NCBI RefSeq assembly: GCF_023898315.1
Contig: NC_064614.1
Coordinates: 382,353,348 to 382,417,347 of the forward strand
Direction of reading: 5' to 3'
Origin: Schistocerca nitens
Taxonomy: Eukaryota > Arthropoda > Insecta > Orthoptera > Acrididae
DNA: 64,000 bases
Position 1 is the first letter of the stretch; every line of letters starts with the position of its first letter. Below are positions 44,100 through 57,689 of the stretch, piece after piece. A program made the translations under genes and the position numbers. The notes below the pieces were generated by a model. The model was not told the origin of the DNA and searched no databases. It saw only the letters and a list, made by a program, of their open reading frames with translations.

Positions 44100-45915
44100 C
44101 ATCAACCAATAGAACATCAACCAATCTGTTGTGTACCTAAAGAAGAATACTAGTAATCACTTCATAAATAACAATGTATCATACTGTGAGACAGAAACAA
44201 CATCATGGGCATAATGAACGAAAGGATATTCTTCTTCCACATACAAGCAAACAATAGTTGTGGACATTAACACAAACACAGAAATGATATGGGTACTGAT
44301 ACAAGCAGTTGCTGACAATAAGTATGAACACAATGTGAGAGTGAGGGCTGGATGCACTGCACTTATAAAAAGGAGGGCTCTGGTAGATGGTGCAGCAGGT
44401 ACTGTGCCATGTTCACAAGTCATGTGACCCATCATAAGGGGCCTCTGGTGGCTGACCTCACAGTTGTTGGCAGAACATTCAAAGTATAGTGCACTGGCAG
44501 CCTGGTGCCACAACACATATCCAAGTATTATGTACAAGGCTATAGCACCCTTCTCCTCTTGGGGAAAGGGCACTCCACTGGTGCTGTCTTGTGGCAACTG
44601 TTGAAACATCCATGGCCCCTGAGGTGGATGTCAGAGGTGATGATGATGGTGGTGGAAGGTTGGAACTGATGAGTACGGATGGAAGACGCTAGCAGCCATA
44701 GACACGTGCGGTGGCCACTCCCCTAAAACAAAGGAATGGTGACAAGGGTGTGGTAGCATCTCAGCGTATGGTCCCTCGACATGGTGGAACTGTGCCAATG
44801 GTGAAGGTCCCACTGGTGGTGAATGAGCCAAAGGCTCCACTTTGGTTCGCAACAGAATTGCCGTTGGCTGTGAAGCATCATGGGAAAGCCTGGCAGCAGG
44901 GGCCAAGGGACTAGTCAGGAGGCAATGACATCCACAAGGAGGGTGGGCCTGTCCCCACAGGAGGTATGCCCTGTGAGGCTGGTCAGGCATTAGGGGAGGA
45001 GGTGGAGGTGACAGTGGTGGACAGGAGGCCTTTGCCCTAGCAAGGGACAAACTCCCAAACTGAGACCATGGAGCCAGAAGAAAACTGTGATGAGAGCTGT
45101 GGCTAGGGGCATTGTTGGGACAGCATGAGCGAATGTAGGGGGTGACCATGGAGCATCTGAGCTGGAGTTTGATCCTCCATCAGTGTAAACCTGTAGAAAC
45201 TCAAGAAGATGTCAAGGCATAATCTATGGTACAATTCATGATGTGCTTCTTCATTTAAACCTTATAGATATGGACGAGGTGTTGTGCCTCACCATCAGAT
45301 TGGGGGTTAATAGAAAGAGCAGTCAGGTGGTGATTGCATTGATGAGCACAGGAATCGTGGAAAGCCTGATACACAAACTGTGGACAGTTATCTGTTACAA
45401 ATGTATAAGGCAATCCTACAATAGAAAATATTTTGGAGAGGGCCTGAATCATAGCTGTGGCTGTTGTTGAAGGACAGCAGACAATATATAGAAGCTTAGA
45501 TAAAGCATCAACAACCAGCAACCAGTAAGAATTTAGGAAGCATTTAACAAAACCAACATTGATATTTTTCCACAGATACTGCAGTAAAGGCCACAGAAAG
45601 AGCTCGCTCACTATGTCACCTATTGGGTAAGACACTGGGAGCAGGCGAGAAATGTCACCATGGATTCCAGGCCAAAACCCACATCATTGGGCCAATAATG
45701 TGGTGTGGAAGATCCCCCTATATCCCTGATGCTGGAGCTGAAGCACATCTCACCACAGAATGACAAAGATTAGAACTCTAGGCAACAGCCCATCTGTAGC
45801 TAAAATAACAAGAATATCAAATATTGAAAGCCAGGCCAGCGCATCAGCATTGACATGCTACACAGCAGGCTCAAAATGTATTTCATACTTGAAGTGAGAC
45901 AGAAACAAGGACCAA
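44100..45915 (-). mobile_element. Gypsy integrase relic with LTR
   Basis: From right to left on the minus strand there are RNase H end traces (45900-45840) and an H2C2 region (45800-45640). An integrase core (45590-45255) follows: YWLLVVDALSKLLYIV and FVTDNCPQFVYQAF keep the second catalytic Asp, and INPQSDGEAQHL keeps the Glu; the first Asp position reads INVGFVKCF and is lost. A Pro/His-rich C-terminal tail (45149-44631) leads into an LTR that starts near 44516 (TGTTGTGGCACCAGGC on the minus strand) and runs to about 44100. The His run near 44640 is a CAT/CCA-type low-complexity patch. It belongs to the same family as the relic at 29.5-32.9 kb. Confidence 0.72.
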
Positions 45916-45924
45916 CAGTAGACA

Positions 45925-46030
45925 CAATGTGCTGATTTATTGGGCTGTGACCCCGCCGGGAATTGAACCCGGGAACCTGGGCGTGGGAAGCGAGAACACT
46001 ACCGCACGACCACGAGCTGCGGACCATATA
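45925..46030 (-). mobile_element. tRNA-Gly(CCC)-like SINE head
   Basis: On the minus strand, 46024-45948 resembles tRNA-Gly: A box (GCTCGTGGTCGTGCGGTAG), an anticodon loop with CCC (CTTCCCACG) and a T arm (CCCGGGTTCAATTCCCGG), followed by a short AATAAATC-type end. It sits at the edge of the Gypsy relic. The acceptor stem does not close well and no 3' extension is evident, so it is taken as a tRNA-derived SINE rather than a gene. Confidence 0.65.
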
Positions 46031-46479
46031 TTCCTCAATATATACCAAAAGTATAGTTAAAACTCATGTGCTTATAGCACCAGATAATATTTCGTAGGTC
46101 AGTTCAATGTGAGGTAATAAAACTCATAACTCCGGATAGTGGTTTTGTCTCAAAAACCAATATAAATGAAATCTTATACTAGAACTAGAATCCTGTGACC
46201 TGGCCTATCTGCCTGGGATGTTATCTAAAAACATAGAGAAAATCTGAAAGTGAAATTTATTTAATTATTCATAGTCGAAGTGTGGTTTGTGGAATCTGAA
46301 AGAAAGTTTAGTGTCCTAACCAGTGGCATGTCTCGAAGATGGGCTGAAAGAACATTACAAATTATTTTCTTGTATGGTGCCTAACAATGTTCAATGTTCC
46401 ATTAAGGACATGTCTCCTCAGGACAAGCAAGGTTTTGGTTTACAAATAATTATGTGCCATACACAAGTTTGAAGTCACG

Positions 46480-46589
46480 AACAACTATATTTTTGATTTT
46501 GTTTACAACTTACATAGACTGTTACAGCAAGATGAACAACTATATTTTTGATTTTGTTTACAGCTTACATAGACTGTTACAGCAAGATG
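46480..46589. repeat. 55-bp tandem duplication
   Basis: Two adjacent 55-bp copies (46480-46534 and 46535-46589) start AACAACTATATTTTTG and differ at one base. This is a recent local duplication in otherwise single-copy-looking AT-rich sequence. Confidence 0.92.
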
Positions 46590-49200
46590 AACCTCAGACA
46601 ATCATTCTTTCCTCTTTGAGTCCAAGAACAGAAGGAGGCAAAAGAATAGAAAGTTCAGACACAGAATCTCGAATGTCCATGAAATATTCATCAAGGCGTA
46701 TATTTCAACATAATGTATTTGTTTACTCTTTGGCATACATTGCCAGCTATACATACAATAATTATCAATATATGGCATTTACAAACTTCAAATTCATGAC
46801 CACCCCAGGAGATACAGTACAATCCCCATACAAAATATTTACATATAGTGTGTTGTATAATGGCGCAAAATATCCACAAGTTAAATTTTTAATGAGAATA
46901 GGCATCTTCATCATAAGTGATTTCCTTCTCTGATAAACAAAGATTACGTTCTACTTTATACGAATCATGTCTTGGTTCAAAGAATAAATGATCATGGTTG
47001 CAAAAAGTTAAATTACACTGTGTGTTGCGGTTCATTATGAGACAGAAAATTTCACTTTTTAATTTTTTAGTATTTTTCACAAGCACTTTCACTCTTTTAA
47101 TGAGCTCTAACACATTTTCTCACAAGTTGTCCACACCATCAACAGGTCAAAGTGGCAGTTAGTAAGGAAAATGCACTGCTATCAGTTGCCTTCCCGGCAA
47201 ATAAAAGTCATTACTTCATAAATAAATACATTACATAGTTCTCATATCATCACAATAACTAACATTAAAATTGACTATAATATGAAAGGTGGAGACTAGT
47301 AAAAATTTTAAAATCAACTACCCATTACACTACAAAACATTACTCTATGTCATAATGCTGTCGCAAACCAGTAAACTTGAAAGATGTGGGTTTATTTCCC
47401 ATTTGCAAAATCACTAAAGTGGAAATTCCTGGTTTGAAATTCACACCATTTATGAACTCAGCATCTTAATGTCCAAAATATTTACCTTACCTCTAGCAAA
47501 AACTCAAGATGGGCACTAACATAGACATAATAATCATTAAAATATGAAAAAAGAAGAGTATCACCATCATATAACTTAATTACTACTCAAATCAAAATTA
47601 AGGGAATGGAAGTTGTGCCAAACCATTGCTCTACTTCTCCACTAAACTCTGGTTACTACTATCATTCCACCAGAAATTAAATCCTCACAAAATCACCAAG
47701 TAGTCAACCTGTCAGATTATTCACATGACTCTAGTACCACAGTTATCAGTCAATCAGCAAAATTACTTTTCCTCATTCCAGTATTACCACTTCAAGCTCA
47801 TAATACCTCAGAACACAAATAAAAGTTTTCCAATACCCTACAGATCCGATAATGCAATATTATGACTTGTACCTCAGTAAAATATTGCTCTTTCTGTTAA
47901 GTTTTCATTCCCAGCTGCAGTGTCATGAATTGCCCAATATACGTAGTACACATTGTTGCCTAGTTCAAAATTAGATCATCAATATAGTTACACCACACTT
48001 GTTTGTATACAGTTATCTTTTCCATTAATCATGTCTGTCATCTCCATTAATTTACTTACATTTATTACCTTGTTAGCTAGTAGGCTGTGTTGTCAAAAAA
48101 TATCCCTACCGCAGAGACTGGCTCCCTAACCAGTAAGACCCTAACATTATGCATTACTGTATTATTTCATTATTGCTTCATTATCTAATAAATAAACACC
48201 TGCTCTGCTTATCCAATGCAAAATTGATTCTGCTGAAAAACATTCCACAGTAACAGATCCTTATGTTAAGGCAAACCTAATTCTCATTATTGATCAGACA
48301 AAATTATGACTTATAAAATCTATTATTTCACTGTATTCCGTCAAACTGCTTGAGATTCTAACCTCAACAGCGATATAAATTCAAATCGTGCTTATTCTTT
48401 CGACATACAGTACTCCAGGCAACTATGTTTAATTTCCTTAATGTTAGAAGATGCTGTACCATGCCAAACTTTTAGGTAGATAGTTATCTCTATGTACTGA
48501 TTGCACTGAACACAGACACTTGTATTACAGCTCAATTCATATTAAGACCTAGTATTCAAGATGGTTTTTACTGCATATTGCCTCTGCTGCACCAAATTAT
48601 ACTAACTTTACACATGAGCTGATTACCCCACAGGTAATATTGTTTTCTGATAATCTGCACCTTCTCCTCCACATACGATGACACCTTTCATTTTCTGTTT
48701 ACCATACCTCTTTGTCTGACAGATATTCTTTCACCATATTTCATAAAACCAGAATAAACACAGTATCTCACAGATTTTTACCAAATACCACTGCTGTTTT
48801 TACTTTATATTGCCTTTTCTTGCATCCTCTTATGATTCCATTACTTAATACAAATACAACATAGTATATACAGATAACCTTTTCTAAAAATCCCTTCACT
48901 AAAGTATCCTGCTGTACAAAATCACATGAAATTCGAAGATAGGATGTTCCTGATTCACTTATAAACTACAGATAGAATAGGAGAAGAGTTTGACTGCCTC
49001 AGGAAACACGAAAATTGAGACAGACAGCTGGGGTAAGCATTATCACCTCATGATGAACCCAACACAAAATGTTTAACCCCCTGCTTGCTGTTTGCACAAG
49101 AAATTAGTCCCAAATATTACATCAATGGTGAGATTTTGAATCACCAATAAATTGCATTCCAACAGCTGCCCTGACAATTCCACAATTAATAGTACCTCTT
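46590..49200. other. AT-rich, no gene recognised
   Basis: Neither strand shows a supported ORF, RNA gene or terminal repeat. Short frames are not conserved in type. Confidence 0.45.
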
Positions 49201-49203
49201 GTT

Positions 49204-51460
49204 TCACACTCTTTGATAGCTTACCTGTAGCATTTTTATTCCAGAAACATACATCACTACTATACCCATTGTGTTCTTAACAGATTCAAAAAATGTCTGT
49301 GAAGTTCCATTCAAATCACTACCACTGTCCAGCAAACAGTTAACATGTATACACTGTACACTTACTGTTATTACAGGGTGCCACATTTCTGTTTTACTTT
49401 CCATATGATCTTCTTCATGCAACAAATCCTCATTAATCCTTTCCCTGGAAAAACTGTCATCCTGCTTACCAAAATAATTATCAAACACAGTCAAATGACA
49501 GATATCATGGTCCTCTCCGTTATTACCACTTGCAAATTCTAAGTCTAACTCTTCATTAGGCCTAATATTATCCTCCTTTATTCTTTCTTTACTTACACAC
49601 TATCAATTTTAAATTCAAGTACCTCATCCTCATCACTACTGGATTCGTCACTGCCAGCATCATTACAGCTACTGTCAGAATCAAACCCCCACTGACACTT
49701 TTATTGTCCTCAAATACTTGGCTAATTAGTTGTTTCCAGTATTAGACCACAAAGCAAAATGTATGAATTCCTTATGTTCTCTTAAAAATATACCATCCAT
49801 TTTGACACTTTGGATATCCTGAGCAACAGGAACACACACTGTGTCATTACTTAATTTTATTATAGTAACTTCCTCCTCCCTTTTTACAGGATAAATGTTG
49901 CTACATGCATCATCATTCAACATCTCACTAGAATTAGAATTTACACTTGTCTTACTACTATCATTTACATTACCCTTACCTGTGATTACAGTACACTGAT
50001 ATACATGTGCTCTTCATCACTTCTTGCTCCAGTGCAAGCCAAAACTGTAGCCTTATTTAGTTCAAATGGTTTGATCCAGAATTAAAATCATTTCCCCCAC
50101 TTGTGTTTCTTGAATTTCTCCTACCATATCCATTCCCATTCGGCTATCCTCCACCCAACCATTCCTTGAATTTCTACTATAATCAGTCCTGTTCATCCTA
50201 TTTACCTGAAATTCTCTTCCTGACTGATTACTGTCATCAAAATTCCTCTTACAATCTTCCATTGAGGGCTTCACCCTCTCTACTTTATCAACATAATCCA
50301 AAAAATCACTTATATTACCCGTAGGGGTAGGTACAAGCAATTCTCTAACTTTCTGAGGCAACTTAGTTTCTGAACCCATAATTATTGATTCCCTTCCTAG
50401 CTCTTTGTCCAAATATTTCACAGTACCTTTCCTAGAGTCAAATCTCTTTCCTCCCCAAAATCCACTCAAAATTCTCTGCTGCTTGTCTTTGTACCAATAT
50501 TCAACTAAAAATGCTTTCTTAAAGCTATGCCATGAAGTACAACTATTAGCTACCTGAGCTGCCCATCTGTAAGCATCCCCCCTCAGAAAACCATTGACAA
50601 ATGGCATTTTTTCTTTGTCACTCCATGTTTCAGGCAAATCATTAAATTCCCCAACGAAGTCCAGTGGATCACTTCCCCATATGTTTCAAAATTATTAAAT
50701 TTCTTACAATTAACAAATTAAGTATTGTTTGGGACACTATATGCTATATGCTTTAAATTTTGTACCTCTTCCATCTTTTTCTACATTTCAGCCAATTTTG
50801 AATCTATATGTTTATATACTTTTACCAGCTTTTCCTCTGCCACTACTGCACACTTGGTTTCTACCTTCATTTCTAAATCATTTCATATCTGATCAATTTG
50901 GTTTTCAAGTTTAAGCCTATTTTCAGCACAAAATTTCATGGCTGCTATGACTTCATCTTCACACTGTTTCTCGGAAGCCTCCACTCTCCTACTATAGTCA
51001 TCAAAAAGTTTCTTTCTGTCTTCTACAAATTTACTACTCATTAATGTTAATTTCTCATTATTATTCAGCTATACTTTCCTTATCTTTTCATCACAGTCTT
51101 TAACTACTGCCTCAACCTCTTATTTAATTCTGAAAGATTAGAGCCAACTATCTTAATTTCCTTTTTGATTTCTTTCTTGAATGCATACTTTAAGCTAACC
51201 ATGTCAGTTCTAATGGTATCAGTTTTCTTTCCCATCCTGCTAATGTCTTTTTTCCATGTCTTCTTTAGTGCACATACTACTCATTATTTGCCTTAACATT
51301 GCTTCCAATTTTCCATCTGCCATAAACTGTTGCCCTTGCTGACTTTCACTACTAGGTTCCTCCCCCTTATCATTAACGATTTCATCCACTTCAGAACTGT
51401 TTTTGTCCATTTCGCTTGCATCATGACAAAATGTAGATGACGATTTTATCATCTCATCAA
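49204..51460 (-). mobile_element. Retrotransposon gag/protease relic
   Basis: From right to left on the minus strand there is an N-terminal acidic segment (51452-51240; SSEVDEIVNDKGEEPSSESQ). A Lys/Glu-rich coiled-coil-like stretch with stops follows (51230-50700). Next comes a retrotransposon gag domain (50637-50062: EKMPFVNGFLRGDAYRWAAQ, then SWHSFKKAFLVEYWYKDKQQ), ending in a basic Asn/Arg/Ser-rich tail. After further decayed sequence there is an aspartic-protease-like segment (49494-49204: VNCLLDSGSDLNGTSQTFFE, with D-S-G for D-T-G). The order matches the 5' half of a Gypsy-like element. RT is not visible to the left, and no LTRs were recognised. Confidence 0.72.
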
Positions 51461-54235
51461 GAATCCTATATTAGGTATAGAGTTATAGCAAGTAGCATTC
51501 ATGATGATAGAACAAGAGTCAGATTCTACTTACATTTACCAGTAGGAGACAAACAAAAAGCACAAAACAGCATTTTCTACAAGTAAATAAAGTTATATAA
51601 AAAATTCCCAAGGAGATGCTAAGACAACCAACATCCAAATGATTCAGATATCAATATAATGTATACTTCTTAAATAATTCATGCTCTTGTAAAGTCAAGG
51701 ATTCTTTAGACAACACAAAGTAGTAAATGGTCAGAATTAACATTACTTAATAATAGCAAATGCCATTATACAGAAAACTGTCATAACTTAATGAATCTGT
51801 AAAATACTTTACCCAGGATCTGTGATGGATAATTCTAATCTTGTTCCATTTTCTTGCACTCAACATCTCATTCATTGCACTCTTTCAGCTTTCTGTAGTG
51901 GTCCAAGGGGACAACGTAGTGTTAAAAATATTTTTAGATTAATTGTAAACCTGTTTGCAAATATGTAAAAAAAAACTCTGCAAGCAATATATCAAACTGA
52001 GTGACACGACATATTACTACATGAGGTAATACAATTTTATGTGTGAATTAGTTAAAATACTGCTTCCTCTTCCTATTAAGATGACGTATCTGATGCCATT
52101 TTGTAAATGACCTATGGATGAATGAACAACTAGATAACTGATGTCACAGCATTTTAATTTTTCAAATATAGTTCTATGACCCATACAATTAAAGGATTTG
52201 CTAGGTCATAGAATATGACTCTGAGATAGCTGTAACCCACCAGTAGATAGGAGGCTTGCTTACATTCTCATTGAATAATGACTGCTGATATTATTGTAGC
52301 ATAAACATCCTTGGAAATATACTGCCAAAATAACTCCATACATTCTAGTGAAAAATATGGGCCACTATGAATAAAAGATCAGAATACATCTGTGTTAGAA
52401 CTTAATTGTTTATTAATGTTTAAAGCTCAGAGTGGAAAGAACACTCTCATCAGGCAACACAGAGATAGAGACAGATTTTTAACCCACTTGGGAGACAAAA
52501 TTTTGGGCTAAATCAGAATTCAAGCTTCTGGAGATTAATGATCTACCAGCTCAGCTCAGTTCAGATCAACAGACAAGAATTGCTTGAAAAATACAAAGAC
52601 TTGTGTTCCAACTGCTTTTCAAAGTACAGTTTTAATATATCAGGAAAACTCATTTAAGTGAATAGTCCACTGCAAAATTGAATATTTGTATCATGGTGAA
52701 GTTGACAGTACACAGGATGTCATTTAATAAACTATTTTAATGAAATTAGACTATATGTAGATGAAGTGTTTTGTAGGCCACCAAGAAATGCAACACTTCT
52801 CATCACTTAAAATTGCGAAGTACTGAATTTTTTTAAATCTATTTGACTATGACAATCACAGAGATAGTATGATTCAAGTGTATTAGCAAATGGCAAGATA
52901 TCACATGAAGCTCTTTTCATCAAACTCCTCCTTAGTTAGTTAACTTCTACAATAAATTAAGTTGACAAAAAGTTTCAGTCATGTAACAGATTGCTGATTA
53001 AGCTCATAAAGTAAGCAAGGCAATGAAAAGCTTCTATATTTTCCATACACTTAGTAGTAGTATACTAAAATATTTCACTAGCTAAAAATAGACTGCAAAC
53101 ATGAGAAATTTGATTACAACCTTAGTATAGCAGCATAATTATGCATCAAGATGAATTATTCAGGAAGAGAAAATAGGTATGTAGCTAGAACTAGTGTTTG
53201 ACACAAGAGCTTATTCAGAAGATATGTGTCATTCATACATTGAAAGAGTTTAACCATTACATTACACATTGAAGACAGAAAAATATAAGTGCTGGTCACT
53301 GAATTAATAGTAGGCTATATGACATATTCTTCTGTGGCTGTACAGTTAATTGTGAACTTTGGAATCTTCAACAATTCTCCACTCTTTACCAAGATCCAAC
53401 ATTCAAGCTTTCCATCATCAACAGCCATTTTCTGCATGTCCTTCATGACTCTAATAATCTGTTTGGTTGTCAGTCAACCCTATCCTCTTTAGCTGCCTGG
53501 ATTTTCATATATTATGTCTTTAGTTTCTCTCATACCATACGTGCCAAGCACCTGCCTATCTTCACATGGATGATTTTGTTATTCTTGTAATAGGCGATTC
53601 TTTGTATAAATGTGCAGTTCATAATTGTACCTCCTTCCCTGTATTCTTGTATCACAGGTTGAGCTAATGATCTTTTGAAGTACACTTCTCTGAAAGGCAT
53701 CTAGCATTCCAACATCTTTTGATATTAATAACCTAGTGTTTGAGGCATATGTAAGCCTTGGCCTTATTAGTGTTTTTACAAATAATTAATTTGGTGATAC
53801 ATAAGACATAAATAAGCTGTTAATCTAATGTGTTTTCATAACTTAGTGGTAATATGAAATACATTTTCAATCAAACAACTCAAACAATTTCTTATAATTA
53901 AAATAAAGAAAGGCAACCATACACCTACAGTTGGTTAATATGTGGCCTACAGAAACGTGCAGCAGAAAACAATATCCGCACTAGCTCTTTCTTTAGAAAA
54001 AGTACACTTATTCATACACATTGCCACATTGACATCCAAATACACACAGGCTTGGTTAAGACAAGACTGAATGTTGACTATAAACTACTGATAAGACTTG
54101 CCTTGGTAGATGGAGGTGGGGAATAAGGGACGCACAAAGTGAGGAAGGGGTAGCTGGATAGTCTCAGGCAGGTCATTCAACAGATGTCTCAGTGGCTGCA
54201 CAACAAGAGCAAAGAAGTTCAGAGGGCAATACATT
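51461..54235. other. AT-rich, no gene recognised
   Basis: AT-rich sequence without convincing ORFs, RNA genes or repeats that I can classify. Confidence 0.45.
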
Positions 54236-54262
54236 TAAGAGATACATAGAGAGAGGGGGGGG

Positions 54263-54313
<51 letters not shown>

Positions 54314-54560
54314 GGGGTGGGAATGAGAGAAAAAGAGAAATAGGTGGAGATTAAGGTGGAGACAAGGAAGGAAACGAGAGGGACAGGGGTGAGGGGTGGA
54401 AAGGGGGAGTGGGGAGGGGGGGGGCAAGAGGGAGACATAGATAGAGGGGAGAATGCCCGGATAGGAAGGGGGGGAGAGTGATAGGGGGAGACATTACATG
54501 ATCTGGATGGACAAAGAGTGGTGTAGACAGAAGAGAGAAGGAAAAAATAAGGGTGAGGCA
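54236..54560. repeat. Purine-rich tract with (GA)n core
   Basis: The + strand is almost purely A and G for about 300 bases. An uninterrupted (GA)n core lies at about 54266-54307, surrounded by G-runs of 5-10. Long Ser/Leu- and Pro-rich frames on the minus strand are artefacts of this composition. Confidence 0.93.
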
Positions 54561-56540
54561 ATAGGAAACAGGTTACCATGGGTATAGGCCACTATCATTG
54601 TGGGAGCACATGATACACTGGAGGGACAATTCCCACCTGCATAATTGAGAGAAACGAGTGCTGGAAGGGAATATATAAATGAATTACGTACTGAAGCTGT
54701 TGAAGTCATTTTTGTTGTGATGTGTAGCATGTTCAGCTACTAGATGGTAAAGTTTGCAGTTTTCCATAGCTTACAGGTGGCCACTCATGTGAGTCGAAAG
54801 ATGATTACTTTGTCATGCCCATGTATAATGCTGCAGAATAACAGCACCAAGGATAATATATGACATGGCTACCTTCACATGTGGTCCTGCCTCTCATTGA
54901 ATAGAAGATGGTTGTGACTGGACTACACCAGTGGGTGGTGAGTGAGGGTACAGGATAGGTCTTGCTCCTGGATTGACCACAAGGGAATGACTTATGGCGT
55001 ACAGAATAGGGAGCAGGATTGCAATAGTGATGGACAAGATATTCTGTAAGATTGGTTGGCGGTGGAACACTACCTTGAGTGCTGTTGGTATGGATTTTGG
55101 GTAGGATATCCCTCATCTTACAGCAAGACCAGAGATAGTCAAGGCTGCTGATGGTTGTGGTTGTACTTTTCAAGATCAGGGTGATAATGAGTGATCAGAA
55201 GAGTGTTGTTTGGTGGCTGGTTACAGCTGTCAAAATAGAAAATGGGATGAGGGGTCTGTTTATGGGTGAGCTAGGTGGAATACTGTGTGTCAGTAAAGGC
55301 TCTGGTGATTTGATTGGTACATTTTGACAACTTCTGCTTTCCACTGCAGATGTAGCATCTGTGAGTGGCAAGGTTGTAAGGAAGTGACTTTTTTACTTGG
55401 AAAGAGTAACAGCTGTGAAAATATAGGTACTGTTGGTGACTGGTGTGCATGATATGGACATATTTATAGAGTCATCTGAGAAGCGAATATTGACACCTAG
55501 GTAGGTGGAAGGTGGATGCTGCATTCGGTATAGAGTTTCTGTGAGATTTAAATTTAAATTACTTATCTTAGTCTACCTCAGCTATGATCTGGGCTGTGCC
55601 TTGTATGGTTCACTTCAAGCACTGATTACAGCCCAAGAGTCAACAAACATTACAGTTTATGGGCAAGCCTCCAAAGTCACTGAGAGAAAACCTGCTGGGA
55701 ATGAACACTCTTTCTGTTTCACCATTACAGCCAATCCAAATATACAGTGACCTATAAAATAAAACAGAAGCTTCAATACATGGTAGTAACAGAAAAAACT
55801 AAACATTTAACATCTTGGATTAATACTAAAATAAATACTTTAACCCCAGATTTAAAACAGTGTGAAAAACATTTTTACACACTCATGCACACATGGCACA
55901 AACCCAAACATAATGGTTACTTTTTAATTCCAACTTAACAAATGCTGCTAATACAACCTTGCAATCTTGTCAGTCACAGATGCTACATCTGCATTGCTGC
56001 TAATAATTTATAAGTACATACATTCTTCAAGAGGATTAACACATGAGATGGTAGTGGTTGCTACATGCTGAACAACTCCATAACCAGCCCACTGGAGTGC
56101 CTTGTGTGTTGAGGGCAGTCGAAGAAGATGTGATTTATTCCCCCAATCTCCCAACAGTCACAATATGGTGATGGTATGACAGAGCCTACAAAGTGTCAGT
56201 GGCAGCTATGACTGACTTTTCAACCTGACAATGATCCTTACTAGCTACCTTCTGGTCACTACACTGGGTAAGTTTCAGTTCACAGCCCCTTTGCAGAGTG
56301 CCATTGGGCCTTTGATAAATGCAGTCGATTCACCTATACCAGATGCTTTTGTGTAGATCTTTGTTTTCCCATACCTCATTCCAGTCACTTACATGGGTAT
56401 GACACATTTGCCTCAGTACTTAATCTACAAGGTTTAACAAAACAGTTCGCAAGAAGACCTTACACACCTAAATAACATTTTTAAAGCTAATGGGTATTCC
56501 CAGCAAACATTGACAGAGCATTCAACATGAATCCTAGAAT
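54561..56540. other. No gene recognised; possible unclassified repeat
   Basis: The segment 54560-55330 has a different, more balanced composition than its surroundings, and long stop-rich homology-like frames on the minus strand (for example at 55173-54805). I cannot name a family. From 55330 to 56540 nothing is recognised. Confidence 0.3.
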
Positions 56541-56548
56541 TCAAGTAT

Positions 56549-56935
56549 GTGATCTGGAAGAAGGAAGTGATATCTTCATATCAGATTTTGCCTTATTTAA
56601 CTGCTCTTTCCTCAAAGGTGTGCCATATTCTTGAGAGACACATTGCTAACGTGATCTTCAGGCCTCCTATGAAGACTGTACCTGTACTCAGTTCTGAAAA
56701 AGATGATCTATTGCTTAGTAAGGTGGGTGTGTATCAGATTCCTTGTGTCGGGCAACATGTGTTGTTCATGAGATGTGCATGAAACACTTACTACAGCCAG
56801 CCTAGTTAGCTGTGGCAGAACAATATATAGATACAGGTCATTCAATGAATTACAGTGACATGAAGATTTTAACATCCATCTCTTCCTTATGGGATTCTAG
56901 TTTCAAGGAATCGATAGAAATTAAATCTCTGAAGA
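56549..56935 (+). mobile_element. Penelope-like element fragment (RT end and GIY-YIG start)
   Basis: The + strand encodes LPYLTALSSKVCHILERHIA, NVIFRPPMKTVPVLSSEKDD and then LLLSKVGVYQIPCVGQHVLF (56570-56765). The phrases IFRPP-K, K-D-D and GVY-IPC are the linker between RT and the GIY-YIG endonuclease of Penelope-like elements; GVYQIPC is the beginning of the GIY-YIG fold. After a stop, traces of the rest follow near 56830-56935 (GHSMNYSDMKILTSI-like and FKESIEIKSL, in another frame). 5' parts of the element were not seen. Confidence 0.72.
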
Positions 56936-57689
56936 TGGACAGATGACACACATCTGAAATATCAGTCAAAAAAGTTAATTTGCATCACTGCAAGCCTGAA
57001 TGGTAAAAGAATTTCAAGAAACTTTGAGGGATTATAGAGGATATCCTAAAGACTCAAATAAGGATAGAAACCCATGTCCAGTAATTTCATCCAGTGATCC
57101 TACAGGGCAGAGATGTCAGAGAGGTCAGCACTTATCACTATGCCATCCCTTCTGCAGCAAACATAAGTTCCATTCTGGCTAGTAGTCCCTAGAAGTATTG
57201 TTACAACAGAGGTGGAAGCATTCAATGCCTTCTAATACCCTGAAAACTCTAGGAATAACTGCAAGATGCAGCAGCTTCTGAAAAGCCAGAAGACAAAAGC
57301 ATATTTGTTCCTGGTGAAGGTTCACCATAGTGACAGTCATTAGCCCTGTATTTTCGAGACTGATTGGTCTTTCCATTGGTTCTGTCCTTAATCTGTTTAT
57401 CAAGGAACCTTTAACAAACCGTTGAAGTTTGTCAGTAGCATTTTTGTCGAACATTGTATAATGTCATTGAATCTGTGACATGGAGCACCCTTCACTATCA
57501 ATCTGCACTAAGGAAAAGTAATTATCATTGCTTTTCATTTTGAGAGGTATTGTATGAGTGAAACAGTTCTTTACATGTTCATGCCCTGTAAACCACAGTG
57601 AAGTGCAATGCAGAAGGTACTTCCTATTGTAACATGTATTCCGGGTTTCTTCCTGTTCCATTCGTGTATGGAGTGCAAGAAAAATGACT
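56936..57689. other. No gene recognised
   Basis: Short frames such as 57454-57179 on the minus strand have no motif that I know. Confidence 0.35.

Noticed and set aside
44631-45149. Pro/His-rich host protein
   Set aside because: It continues the integrase frame region of a Gypsy relic and corresponds to the proline-rich pol tail; the His run is simple sequence.
45948-46024. tRNA-Gly(CCC) gene (minus strand)
   Set aside because: Acceptor stem does not close well, and it sits next to a Gypsy relic like a SINE head.
54173-54579. Ser/Leu- and Pro-rich ORFs on the minus strand
   Set aside because: They are direct translations of the (GA)n/G-run purine tract.
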